Shown one piece after another: positions 1 to 14,500 of a stretch of DNA of 64,000 nucleotides; the first letter of the stretch is position 1; the number at the start of each line of letters is the position of its first letter. The notes under the pieces were generated by a model. That model was not told the DNA's origin. It ran no database searches and was given only the letters and a program-made list of their open reading frames with translations. This stretch comes from Bugula neritina. Its lineage: Eukaryota > Bryozoa > Gymnolaemata > Cheilostomatida > Bugulidae. The translations under genes were made by a program, and so were the position numbers. The stretch is from assembly GCA_964035545.1 (NCBI GenBank), contig OZ037771.1:14201633-14265632 (forward strand), read 5' to 3'.

Positions 1-3000
1 AAATGTTTTCCATGCCGTTGCTAATTGTGTTAATGTTGCCTGTGCCATTCATATCTTGCCACTTTTATCTATATACAATCAAATAAGTATAATGACCATA
101 GTATGCATACATTAGAAATTGTTGTAAGAAAGTTGGCAAACACGGCTTGCTATAAGTAAAATATAGAGTACGTTCTAAAAGCTACATAATAAATATTGCC
201 CAGGCAGACTAACTCTAAGTCTTCAAGTGTTGAGAGAACAAGCAGATGTGTATCAGAGACCACGTCAGTCAGTTTTATCTTAACTCATAGTATAACTATA
301 CATAGCAACTTTCCAGAGGGTATATAATAGCTGTCATATTATACTGCTGACGTACAAGATAGAAACCTAGACTTTCACAGCTGGTTGTTTAAAATATTAT
401 CTTCTTTACTTCACCATCCATTTATTGAATTGTTAATATAATATTATTAAGGTGCCTTCAGCTACAATATATCATAATATCTAGTTGGCGCAGGTAAAAT
501 TATAGCACAAGTCATAATAGCACAAATAAAACAAGTAAGTTAAAAGGAATGCTGATGTTAATTTGCCCAAACCACTACCTTCAGCCTCCAACTCTACGTA
601 CCAAAACCCCCCACCCTTCTTCCAACAATACCAATCACAAAATCCTTACCTCTAGCCTCCAACCCGGCCCTCTACCACAAACCCAGACCACTATACTGCT
701 AACCCCATAACCCCAAATCTTATAGGTTTCAAACCTCAAATCCTCAAACCCTTAACTATAATATACCTCCAGCTTCAACCCCAAATCACACTATTTAAAA
801 TGTGATGTTTTCACTTAATTTTCCAATTGTGCAATTAATTATTACTCCTGCAAATTTACGCTTATTATTGGTATTGTGCCAATTAACCAGTGCAGCTATA
901 GCTTTACTTTTGTCATTTTTCACTAAACATCATATAAAGCTTCTCACATCATATAATAGCAAGTTGAACAAATATTATAGCTGGTGCCATAACCAAATGA
1001 TGTAATATATAAATGAGATGGTGAAAAGAGCAACAATGTGGTATAATATTAGAATTGTCTCCCTTACAAATGTAGTCACTTTAAGCGCTGGTAATGAGTG
1101 TAAAATACTTATGAAATACTAAGTGTATATGAGAAGATAGTTTAAAGTAGAAATGCCTAAGATTTGCACGTCTGTTACGAAAACATTATCACAATGTAGA
1201 TAGATCAAATAGTATAAAGTATATCAAATAGTAGAAACACACTTATATAATAGTGAAACTATGTTGTATATCATGACTGAACACTGAAGATAATATTCAA
1301 TAACTCTTGCTATATGGAGTTGTAATATGGGTTGCATAATCACATAGTATACAAATATAATTGCAATTATAAGTGCACATGTGGAGGATGCAATTGGGTT
1401 AAAGTTAGCACGCAGGTAAAATTGGCAAAGTGAATTTGGTGCTTAAGTAATTATGGTGCAAATGAAAAGTTTATTAAATGTGCCACAGTTACATATTTGG
1501 GGTTTGTGGTTTGGGGTTTGGTGTTTGGAGGAGGTTTGGGTTGGGGGTATAAGTTAGGGGTAGGGCTTTGGAGTTGGAGTGGGGTTTTCTGTATGGGGTT
1601 TGAGTTTGGGCAAATATAACAAGCTACTTTTCTATTTGCGCCACTTTTATCTATAATCAAAAAAATATATTAAGCATCAAAAATTAAAAATTGCTGCAAG
1701 AAAATTGACAAACACTTCCATGCAGGTAAAGTCTAGAGTAGTTTCTATAAAAGCTGCCTGATAAATATTGTCTAGGCAGACTAACTCCAAGTCTTCAAGT
1801 GTTGAGAGAATAAGCATATGTGTATCAGAGACTACGTCAGTCAGTTTTATCTAAACTCATAGTATAATAACTATATATAGTAACTTTCCAGAGGGTATAA
1901 TAGCTGTCATATATTATACTGCTGACGCAAAAGATAAACACCTAGATTTTCACAGCTGGTTGTTTAAGATATTATCTTCTTTACTTCAAGCAGTGTGTTA
2001 CTATAAATTACACCAATCAGATTAACTGAACAATAAACAACATTAAGATGCTATGGCTATAATGCATATAATAGTTGGCACAGGTAGAAGTAACTCAGGT
2101 AATAATATCCCAAATGAAAAAGTAAGTATAATGATACACTGATAATAATCTTGCTCAAACCCAAACTCCTACCTCTAGCCAGCCAATACCAAGCCCCAAA
2201 ATCCATAATTCACTTCTCCTGTAACCCTAAAATTCTAATTTCTAAAACTTACAACCCTCCAAACCCTTTACTCTACCCTGTACCCCCCTTCAAGATGTGC
2301 ATGGCTAGCTATAACACATAGTATATAAGTTAGCACTGATGCAAGTAGCAGAGGTAATAATGACACAAATGAAAAAGTAAGTAACATGATACACTGGTAA
2401 TAAAATTTGGTTCAAACTTAAACCCAAGCTCTTATAGCCTCTAACCCTCAGCACCAAACCCCCTACTTTTAGCCAATTGAACCAAAACCACTATTAGCTT
2501 GATTAACCCCTAAACATGAAATCCTGTAACCTTCAACCCACAAACCCAAACCTCAAACCCCTCCCTATACCCCTGCTGCAACCATATATCTCCCAATTTT
2601 AAAAATGTGTTTATTTTCACTTAATTTTCCATCTGTGCAACTATAATCACTACCTGACACAGGTAAAACTGGTGTTTCACGTGTGTCATTTTCCCTAGAC
2701 ATCATAAAACATCTCACATCATATAATAGCAAGTTGAATAAGTAATATAGATGGTGGCATGGTCAAATGATGTAACATATATAAATGATATATGGTGATA
2801 AGAGCAACGATGTGATATAATATTAGAGTTATCTCCTTTACAAATGTAGGCAAGTTAAGTGCTGGTAATGAAGTTGTAAAATACTAATAGTGTAAATGAA
2901 AAAAATATAGTTTAGAATAGAAAATATTATTTACATATGCAAATCTGTTACGAAGCATTATTACATAGGAGATATATCAAATAGTAAGTATATCTAATAG

Positions 3001-5002
3001 TAAGGGTATCAAATAGTAAGTATATTGCAAACAGGGAGTAAATAATTGGTTGTGATATTATAGCACCTATATTTTGTTATATTATATGATGTATAAACAT
3101 TTCAACATATATACATAGCACATCTCATTTGATGCACGCATCTATATTAAATGATCCTATAATTAACACTTGTTCGAGTAAAGAATATAATTGGTGCTAT
3201 TAACTGATGTATTTTAAAATACGAAATGGTAGTATGGGTAGTTAGAGTTGTCTCCCTTACTAAGCTATTCAATTTGAGTGTGAAATTGTTAGCATTATTC
3301 ACAGGTAAATATAGTTGTATACGTAAATAGAGAAAGTTTAGAGAAACTTATGTGTTATAGATAAATGCTACTTAATATATATATTCCATTATATAGCATT
3401 TAATAGCTATGTTACTATATGTAGTTAAACAATGCAAATAAAATGCATGCCATGCAGTAACATTACTGATATTTCAATTTACTTTCGTACTTAACATTTC
3501 AGTTCCCACTGTGAGATTACAAAGTGTGCTTACATAACATTATCCTTTAAACATTTTACAACATGAAAATAATTATCAAGTTGTGTAATTTTTGAATTCC
3601 CAAATCAAGTTATATATTTGCATATAATTGGAATTTTAACTGATTCAGATATTACATTGAAACAGTTCACTATTTTGCTTTAAAATTTACACAATTAATA
3701 TCTTGTTTACTTGACGACTATAAAGATTTTATACTAAAACTACATTTGAAAGGCTAACAATGAGTCATGAAATAAATAGCAGAACTCTCAATGCGAAGCA
3801 TTTCAAATACAGTTCAATACTCTTTGGTTACAAACTATCTGAGAATCTGGAGACTCTGTAATACCTGAGTTGTTGTGTAGTGAGAAGTGTACACCACACA
3901 GTTACTGTATGATCAGCTACTCTACCTCAACTCATACACACGTATAGCATACTATAGAAGTATATAATATACTCATATACTTAGGTCTGTGATGTAGTGT
4001 GGGTGAGTCGTGTAGCTTTCACATAGTGAAATGTGCAGCAGTCAGGGCTGTTGGAATATGAAACAACTTATACCAGAAGCAGATGTTGTTCTGATGCAAG
4101 AGAACTGACAAACTATAACCAGAGTTCTAACCTTTTTATAAGGAGAAGTCTTTATTCCTTCCTTAATCTATTCAACAAGTTTAAATATTCAAATAGAACC
4201 TACTTCTAGTTTTTTATGCTAAAAAGATTCTTTGAAACATAAGGCTTGCTATAATAGCTATGAACTGCATAACATGCAGTTCAAATATATAATAATCATC
4301 TCTTACTTCACTCAGGCTACCCCAGGCTTTGTGGTTAGGAAAACTTGGGTTTGTGGATTGCTTGCTGCTAGACAATTGTTGCTATGTACCTCATTTATGT
4401 TTGCTTGTATAAGGTAAAGTGACACAATATAATGGTAAATTTGCCCATACTTAATGAGATGTCTTTAATCTCTCCCCCTGGCTTTATGCTGCCTTTCCAA
4501 ATATTCAAATATAAAACAGATTTTTTTTTTCTCAGCTGAAAAGGATTCATTTAGAAATATAAGGCCTGCCATAATATACTATATTAATCTGCACTACCAT
4601 CTAATTATATATAATTTAATACAAAATATAAAATTATATACATATATAGGTACGAAGTTATATTTATGAAAATTGAAAGAATTGAAACAGATGTTATATA
4701 TTCGTGGAATAAAAACTTGCCTTAAGATAAGTGAATTTTAAACTACGCTGTCGAATTTTATTTTCTAACAGTCTCAAAAATTCTATTAAGTAGATAATAT
4801 TCTAAGCAGATATGGCTCTTAATGAAAGCATAGAAATTACTTGCATATATCATAAAAATAAGATAACTCTAATTATGTTCAATACATCCTTCTGATGGGA
4901 ACTAACATGTGCTGCTAGTGAGTTGATATAAAGTTTGCAACTTTGCTAGATAGACTTCATTTGTGGAAAACATTCACTTCAGGTAGACGTTACACAGGAA
5001 AG
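1..5002. other. Gene-poor upstream region
   Basis: Apart from the duplicated repeat unit, I see no supported gene here. A shorter internal duplication links about 4130-4270 with about 4450-4580 (shared 'aaatattcaaata' and 'cataaggc(t/c)tgc(t/c)ataata' stretches). The short open frames are AT-rich and not backed by splice sites or recognisable protein sequence. The 3' end presumably contains the promoter of the NHL-repeat gene. Confidence 0.5.
60..2950. repeat. Duplicated ~1.6-kb repeat unit (two diverged copies)
   Basis: Two diverged copies follow each other in direct orientation. The block at about 125-410 (lagging 'gcagactaactct..gtcttcaagtgttgagagaa' phrase, then 'ctttccagaggg') recurs at about 1680-1990. 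The block at about 800-1120 recurs at about 2600-2890. Each unit also holds a strand-asymmetric C- and A-rich patch of 'aaaccc' and 'accccaaa' words (about 560-790 and 2150-2300, 2400-2590). No open frame is conserved between copies, so this looks non-coding. It may be a dispersed repeat or the remnant of a non-autonomous element; termini were not found. Confidence 0.6.
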
Positions 5003-8809
<3,807 letters not shown>

Positions 8810-8988
8810 ATTGCTGACCAATCAGCAGCAAGGACACATTCACATTGTTTGTTGTCTACCTAAAAGCTTCCACAAGCTACATGGAACTGGATTGCTAAAA
8901 CCTTCATGATTGCTTACATCCAAATCAACTATAATCATTAATTTCTAATTCTATGTGATTTAATAATTTATGTGTTGAAATGTTTCTG

Positions 8989-8994
8989 ATTAAA
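8989..8994 (+). terminator. Candidate polyadenylation signal ATTAAA (NHL gene)
   Basis: ATTAAA lies about 180 nt after the stop codon at 8807-8809, and T/G-rich sequence follows. It is the nearest signal variant seen downstream. Confidence 0.4.
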
Positions 8995-9119
8995 ATTTTG
9001 ATTTTGCAGTGAAAACTTTTTGCCTTGTTTTGTAGTCTTAACTTTCACCTAGTAAATTCATTAGAGTGAAAACTATAAGTATTGACACATTTGTTTTCAA
9101 CAGATATACTTACATGGAT

Positions 9120-9430
9120 CATACTGAGTTTATAAACACACTTAATAGTGAAACTATAATGTTGTATATTATGACTGAACACTGAAGATAATATTCAATA
9201 AGTCATGCCAATTGGAGATGCAACATGGATTGTATAATCACATAGTATTCTAATATCTTTGCAATCATGGTACATGTGAAGTAGAGAATGGGCTCAAAGT
9301 TTAAAAAACCTGAATAAATGGTCTCTGGTAAGAATGGCACAGGCAAAGGTTAGCGCAGGTAAAAATGGCCAAGCTAAATTGGCGCAGGTAATAATGGCAC
9401 CAGCAATTTAATAGCACAAATGGAATAGTT
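9120..9430 (+). repeat. Further copy of the 5'-region dispersed repeat
   Basis: The stretch 'gtatattatgactgaacact' and what follows matches about 1245-1440 closely, ending in the same 'gcgcaggtaaaa' / 'ggcacaggtaa' words. A third copy outside the duplicated block shows that the family is dispersed rather than only a local duplication. Confidence 0.6.
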
Positions 9431-10024
9431 ATAGGTTTAATATTATATTAGTACTGCTGTTTTGTCCCACAAAAATCTATGAAAATTAGAATATTATTCT
9501 AGATAACTCACGTTAGCTATTATAGTTATTATAGCTATTAGCATTTTAGCTATTCAGCTATCAATGCAACAGTTATATATAATTATATTACTATATATAA
9601 TTATATTGCACCAAAATAAAAAATACGCGTCTAAATGGGAAGCGTCTATCTGGAATGTAACCATACGAAATGGCTTATATTCAGCATCTCCAATAATAAA
9701 GGGAAGAGGTTAGTGCACATGACCTGTCAAACTGGGGTCATGACCCTGAGTTAATTCAGCAATAAACTGTCTAGATTTGATGATTATATTTTGATGTTTG
9801 AAGATGTAAACTTCTCAGCTAATTCTTGCAGTTAGTAGGATGTACTGAACCAGTTTAAATGCTATCAGAAATAAGAAATAAGCAAGAAATTATAGTGATA
9901 TTCATTGATTTTGGATACTGATTATTCAGGCCGCATAGTGTTTAATATAAAGTGGAAACTGTTTTAAAACTTTTAGTTTCAATGCTCATACAAAAACTAG
10001 AAACAGTTACATACTATAAGGTAT

Positions 10025-10534
10025 TGTAATGGATTTTAACGCTCTAGTAATTATATCGCGTCACTATTATAATGGACTTAGCGTAACTTTGTAAATACTG
10101 TAAATGCTGTAATTATAGCTAAGCTCCTTGCGTAGCTTTCTAATGCCTCAAATATTGTAATTATAGCTAAGCTCTTAGTGTAGTAAATAGCGTAATGATT
10201 GTGAATTGCCCTTTCTGTTATTTTTGTTTGTTTACTGTAATAGTTTTTGTGAGTTGTATTCCCTGCCACTTTTCTTTTTGTTTTATAAATAATTAACTAT
10301 GTGAGCCGAAGCTCGTCCGAAGTCGGAACCGATGTCGGAGGAGCCTGTCCGAGATCGGACCGGATATTCCCGACATCGGTCGCCGGAACTCCGAACTTCG
10401 TACGAACTTCGGACCCCTCTGTATATAAGCGTGAGTTTTTCTAGTATGAATCAGTCTAACACTGGAGCTCACAGAGGAAACATCAATAAAGACTATTAGA
10501 ATCAATATTTTACAAAGACTTTATTTCTATCACA
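10025..10534 (+). mobile_element. Candidate solo LTR
   Basis: The stretch has the layout of an LTR: a start at TG, two ~50-bp internal repeats ('attatagctaagctc', about 10111 and 10160), a GC/CpG-rich block unlike its surroundings (10301-10415), a TATATAAG box at about 10422, an AATAAA signal at 10485-10490 some 65 nt later, and an end at CA. No internal retroelement genes adjoin it, and I could not find a matching target duplication at these ends, so borders are approximate. A promoter of an unrecognised RNA is the alternative. Confidence 0.4.
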
Positions 10535-11040
10535 ATAACTGGCATGCAGACTACTAGTCTATTCTTATAATCCACAAAATCACAACAGTATTATATAATC
10601 AATGCATATGCTTCATTCTCCACCATAAATAATGATAGGCAACTAATACCATACATTCTAGTTTGGGATATAATTATATAAAACGTTCTCTTAATATGTC
10701 CAGAATTTATTGGAGTTGTCTAATTATTAAAGGTAGAGTAGGGTATACTTTTAGCTCAATAACGTCACATTGCTATTCTAGATGTTTCCATATGACTCAT
10801 CTCATAGCTGATATCTCTAGTACAAACTTTGCCTGGAAACTTTCAGGGAAAATTCTTTCACCTCTTTGCAAACTTTAGCATTATAGGTTTAGCTGGCAGA
10901 ATGGCAATGGTAGCTTGGAACTGGAGAGGTCTTGACTGTGAATAAAAACACTTGAAATTCATCATAAAAATCTGCGAGAATCTACAGCGAGGTACGTAAT
11001 CAGTTAGATTAGTAAGTATCTACTGAATTAAGTATGTTAT

Positions 11041-11256
11041 AGTTTATAGTCACTATGATCCCTGTGAGAAACCCTTGATGGAAAGGGTTTTTGTTAAAGC
11101 GTGTTATGAACTTATATAAATGAGGTACAGAAGCATTTATGACTGGATGCTCTTCCTAACATTACTAATGGCATTTGTCCGAGCTCGAACCTATAACTAC
11201 GGGTTTAATAGGCAACACCTCTAACCCCTAGAGCCTACACCATGGCTGCTCCCTTA
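11041..11256 (-). mobile_element. tRNA-derived SINE, family A (minus copy)
   Basis: Read on the minus strand it begins with a tRNA-like promoter (GGGAGCAGCCATGG, then a diverged A box and B box) and ends in a conserved tail including 'TTTCTCACAGGGATCATAGTG'-like sequence. It aligns over its full length with the copies near 14353, 16013 and 34584. Part of the A-box region has a small insertion. Confidence 0.7.
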
Positions 11257-11460
11257 TACTAAGTATGTTATGACCAGCTAGAATAGTAATTCTATAATAG
11301 AGGTCAGTTAAATATCTAATCAGTTAGAATAGTAAATATTATCTATAAAGGTAAGTTATAAGGCCAGTTATAATAAACTGATTTAAAGTATAAATATGAA
11401 TATAATTTTATGCTTACAATAACGTTACTTGGATTATTTTGAAAAAAAAGTCTGCTTGAA

Positions 11461-11466
11461 TTTATT
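11461..11466 (-). terminator. Polyadenylation signal AATAAA (P450 gene)
   Basis: The plus-strand TTTATT reads AATAAA on the minus strand, about 62 nt after the P450 stop codon at 11528-11530. Position and sequence are both typical for an animal 3' end. Confidence 0.6.
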
Positions 11467-11527
11467 TGATTTTATAGATAACTTATTGTTCTTGTTTTTC
11501 ATTCCAGTCTTAAACGGTTCTATTAAG

Positions 11528-14500
11528 TTAAACTAAATTAGCATGTGTAAATATCTCTACTTTAAACTCAGCTATTAAAGTACTTACAGGCGTTTCCTCA
11601 CACCTCTCAATAACAAATGACTTGAGAACAGAGACTACAGCCATTTTCATTTCTACCAAAGCAAGACGACTCCCAATACACTTTCTGTTTCCAATTCCAA
11701 AAGGGAAGAAAGAGTTTGAGCAATGGTCGGTAAATCTGTCTGGTGAGAACCTGCAGTAAGCAAGTATATTGGGCTGGCTATTTTATATAAGTATATAACA
11801 ATAACATAATTTGTGTATCCAATTACTAGTTTACTATAAAACCTATTTGCTCTATACAGCTACTTGTTAAATATAGGTCAGCTAGTTGATGCATATATAG
11901 GTCAGTTAGTTGTTAGATATAGGTCAACTAGTTGTTGCTTATATAGGTCAGTTAGTTGTTAGATATAGGTCAGCTAGTTGCTACATATATAGGTCAGTTA
12001 GTTGTTAGATATAGGTCAGTTAGTTGTTATATATAGGTTAGTTAGTTCTTAGATATAGGTCAGCTGGTTGTTATATATAGGTCAGTTAGTTGTTAGATAT
12101 AGGTCAGTTAGTTGTTATATATAGGTTAGTTAGTTCTTAGATATAGGTCAGCTGGTTGTTATATATAGGTCAGCTACTTGCTGTATATAGATTAGCTAGT
12201 TGCAATATATAGGTCAGTTACTTGTTATATTCAGGTCAGTTAATTGTTGGATATAGGTCAGCTACTTGTTATATATAGGTCAGCTACTTGTTATATAGAG
12301 GTCAGTTAGTTGTTATATACAGGTCAGCTACTTGTTAGATATATAGGTAAGCGAGTTGTTATTTATTATAGGTCAGCTACTTGTTATATTCAGGTCAGTT
12401 AGTTTTTCGATATAGGTCAGATACTTGCTGTATTTAAGTCACTCACTTAATTGTTAGTTGTTGAATATAGGTAAACAAGCAATCGTCAATTAGTTGTAAA
12501 AAGCATAGAAATTAGTCATACTTCAGTTAATCGTTAAAAGGTTAGCTGAGAAGTGACTTAATTCGGATCACTACTGTTTTCTTTATCATCAATTATAATA
12601 AAAATCAATTGTGAAGAGTAAAAATTAGCTTCCAAGAGCAAGTCGACTGTCGTTGGCCAACACCAATATTTGTAAATTTATATCATATAGTCTCTATATT
12701 TCAATTTTACTCTAATATTAAACCTGACGTCTGGTGACGATCTACCTGTCAGGGTCAAAGTCTTTTGGATTCTCCCAGATAGCCGGATCACGGTGAAGCA
12801 CCCAGGCTGACGCTACTACTACTGTACCTTTTAGTACAAATATCCCTTTTATAGTCACGTCTTCTGCCGCAACTCTATCAAACCTAAATAAGATACCTTA
12901 ATATTTTGCCAAATTCCTCGAAAATAATTAAAGTACAAGATTATAGATTATTTCTATTACAAATTATTATTTACTTAGGTCTCTACAAATATAAATGAAA
13001 ATGTTACCTAGACCATGTTTTTTATAATAAACTTTACCATTTAAAAATTATATTATCAATGTTTTTATCTAGCCTTACAGGGCTCTCAGTTAGCGTAGGG
13101 CCACACAACACGTTTTACACATGCATGTTTGATCTAATTGACTGATTATCATTCAGCGAGCACATTCTTTTAATTTCAATTCACAGTTTAGCTTTTAGCG
13201 AGCTGAGTTAAAACAGTTTCATACAATTTGCATTTCCGCTTTTATAATATCTAAATATCTAAATATCTATAAAGCCACTTTGCCGATGACGTAATTTTAA
13301 AAACAAACGTCTGTAGGCAAGCAGTAAAGTTTAACGCTAACATCATTTGCTAATAAATTTTTGCACTCGCAACACACACACTGTGTGTGGCAGGTCACTA
13401 GCGTATATTCTCACACGTCATGAACGTGTAAAAATGCGTCTTGTGGCCCTACACTTAACATTCAACAGCAATAATTGGAATAGTATGTATTTGCATATAT
13501 ATATTTAGAATGTTTCTCATTGGTCACAAGTATTAGTATAAGCTGGTACATTATTGGGACCATTTTAGCAGACAACTCCCACCCATTATTCCTGATAAAC
13601 AACGAAATTGTCCACTCATAACAGAACAAACATTCACGGGTATCATGTGACCAGTTTACTACGTAGTGTATATTATTTGGATTTACCTGAATCCTTGTGG
13701 ATAGAGTCGTGAAGTTTCATTCAGACAGTAATTGAGGTATTCAGCTTGAGTCAACTGCTCTGGAGTTATCTCCTCCGTGTCAAATTTTGTCTTAATCTCC
13801 TCGTACAACTAGAAAGGAAGTTGTCTTACTATTGTACATATACATGTGCACCTGGCGTAAAATACCAACACAATCTCTTATTAAACATAATATTCTGTCA
13901 AGGGATAATAAAACAAAAATTTTAATAATTGTATTTATTTTGCTCTGAATTATTTTATTAATGAATTAATTAATTACTACTTTTTGGTGAACCTGAGGGT
14001 GAAATTTTTAATTGAAATTAATTTATAGAGATACTAATGTTGTTCAAGATCTTTACCACAAAAGTAGATCTAGTATAAAATTATACAGAATGCTCAACCT
14101 TTCCAATCGCTAATAGTGTCAAAAAAAATTAACCAATCACCAACCAACACTGCTGAGTGTCAAATTTTACCTTCTGCTGAATGTCAGGGTGAAGCGCTAA
14201 CTCGTAGAAGAGGAATGATAAAGTATCGGCAGTTGTTTGGAAACCTGCCAAGAGAAAGAGCAGAGCGCTTCCTATGAATTCCTTCTCAGTTAGTCCTGAA
14301 ATTACAGGATCAAGTTTTTAAAGTCAAGTAATACAATATGTTATTACATGAAACAGCTGTGGTCTAGAAGTTGGAGCACAGGCTTAGTAAGCACCAGTCA
14401 TGGGTTTGATTCCCAGTAAAGGCCATTGGTGATGTTAGAAAGGACATTTAGTTATAAATGCTTCTGTGCCACATATAAATAAGTCCTTAGTCCACTTGAA

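Larger units (their letters stand above)
8810..11460. other. Intergenic region between NHL gene and P450 gene
   Basis: Contains the dispersed repeat copy, the candidate solo LTR and a SINE, each listed separately. No spliced coding gene was found. The two flanking genes are convergent (NHL gene on plus, P450 on minus), so this is the shared 3' side of both. Confidence 0.5.

Noticed and set aside
4232-4417. 61-codon plus-strand frame before the NHL gene
   Set aside because: No signal, domain or splice partner; part of a locally duplicated non-coding stretch.
10293-10505. 70-codon minus-strand frame
   Set aside because: Lies over the candidate LTR promoter and polyadenylation signal and resembles no protein.
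11862-12475. CRISPR-like array
   Set aside because: Units are contiguous without unique spacers; it is a eukaryotic minisatellite inside an intron.
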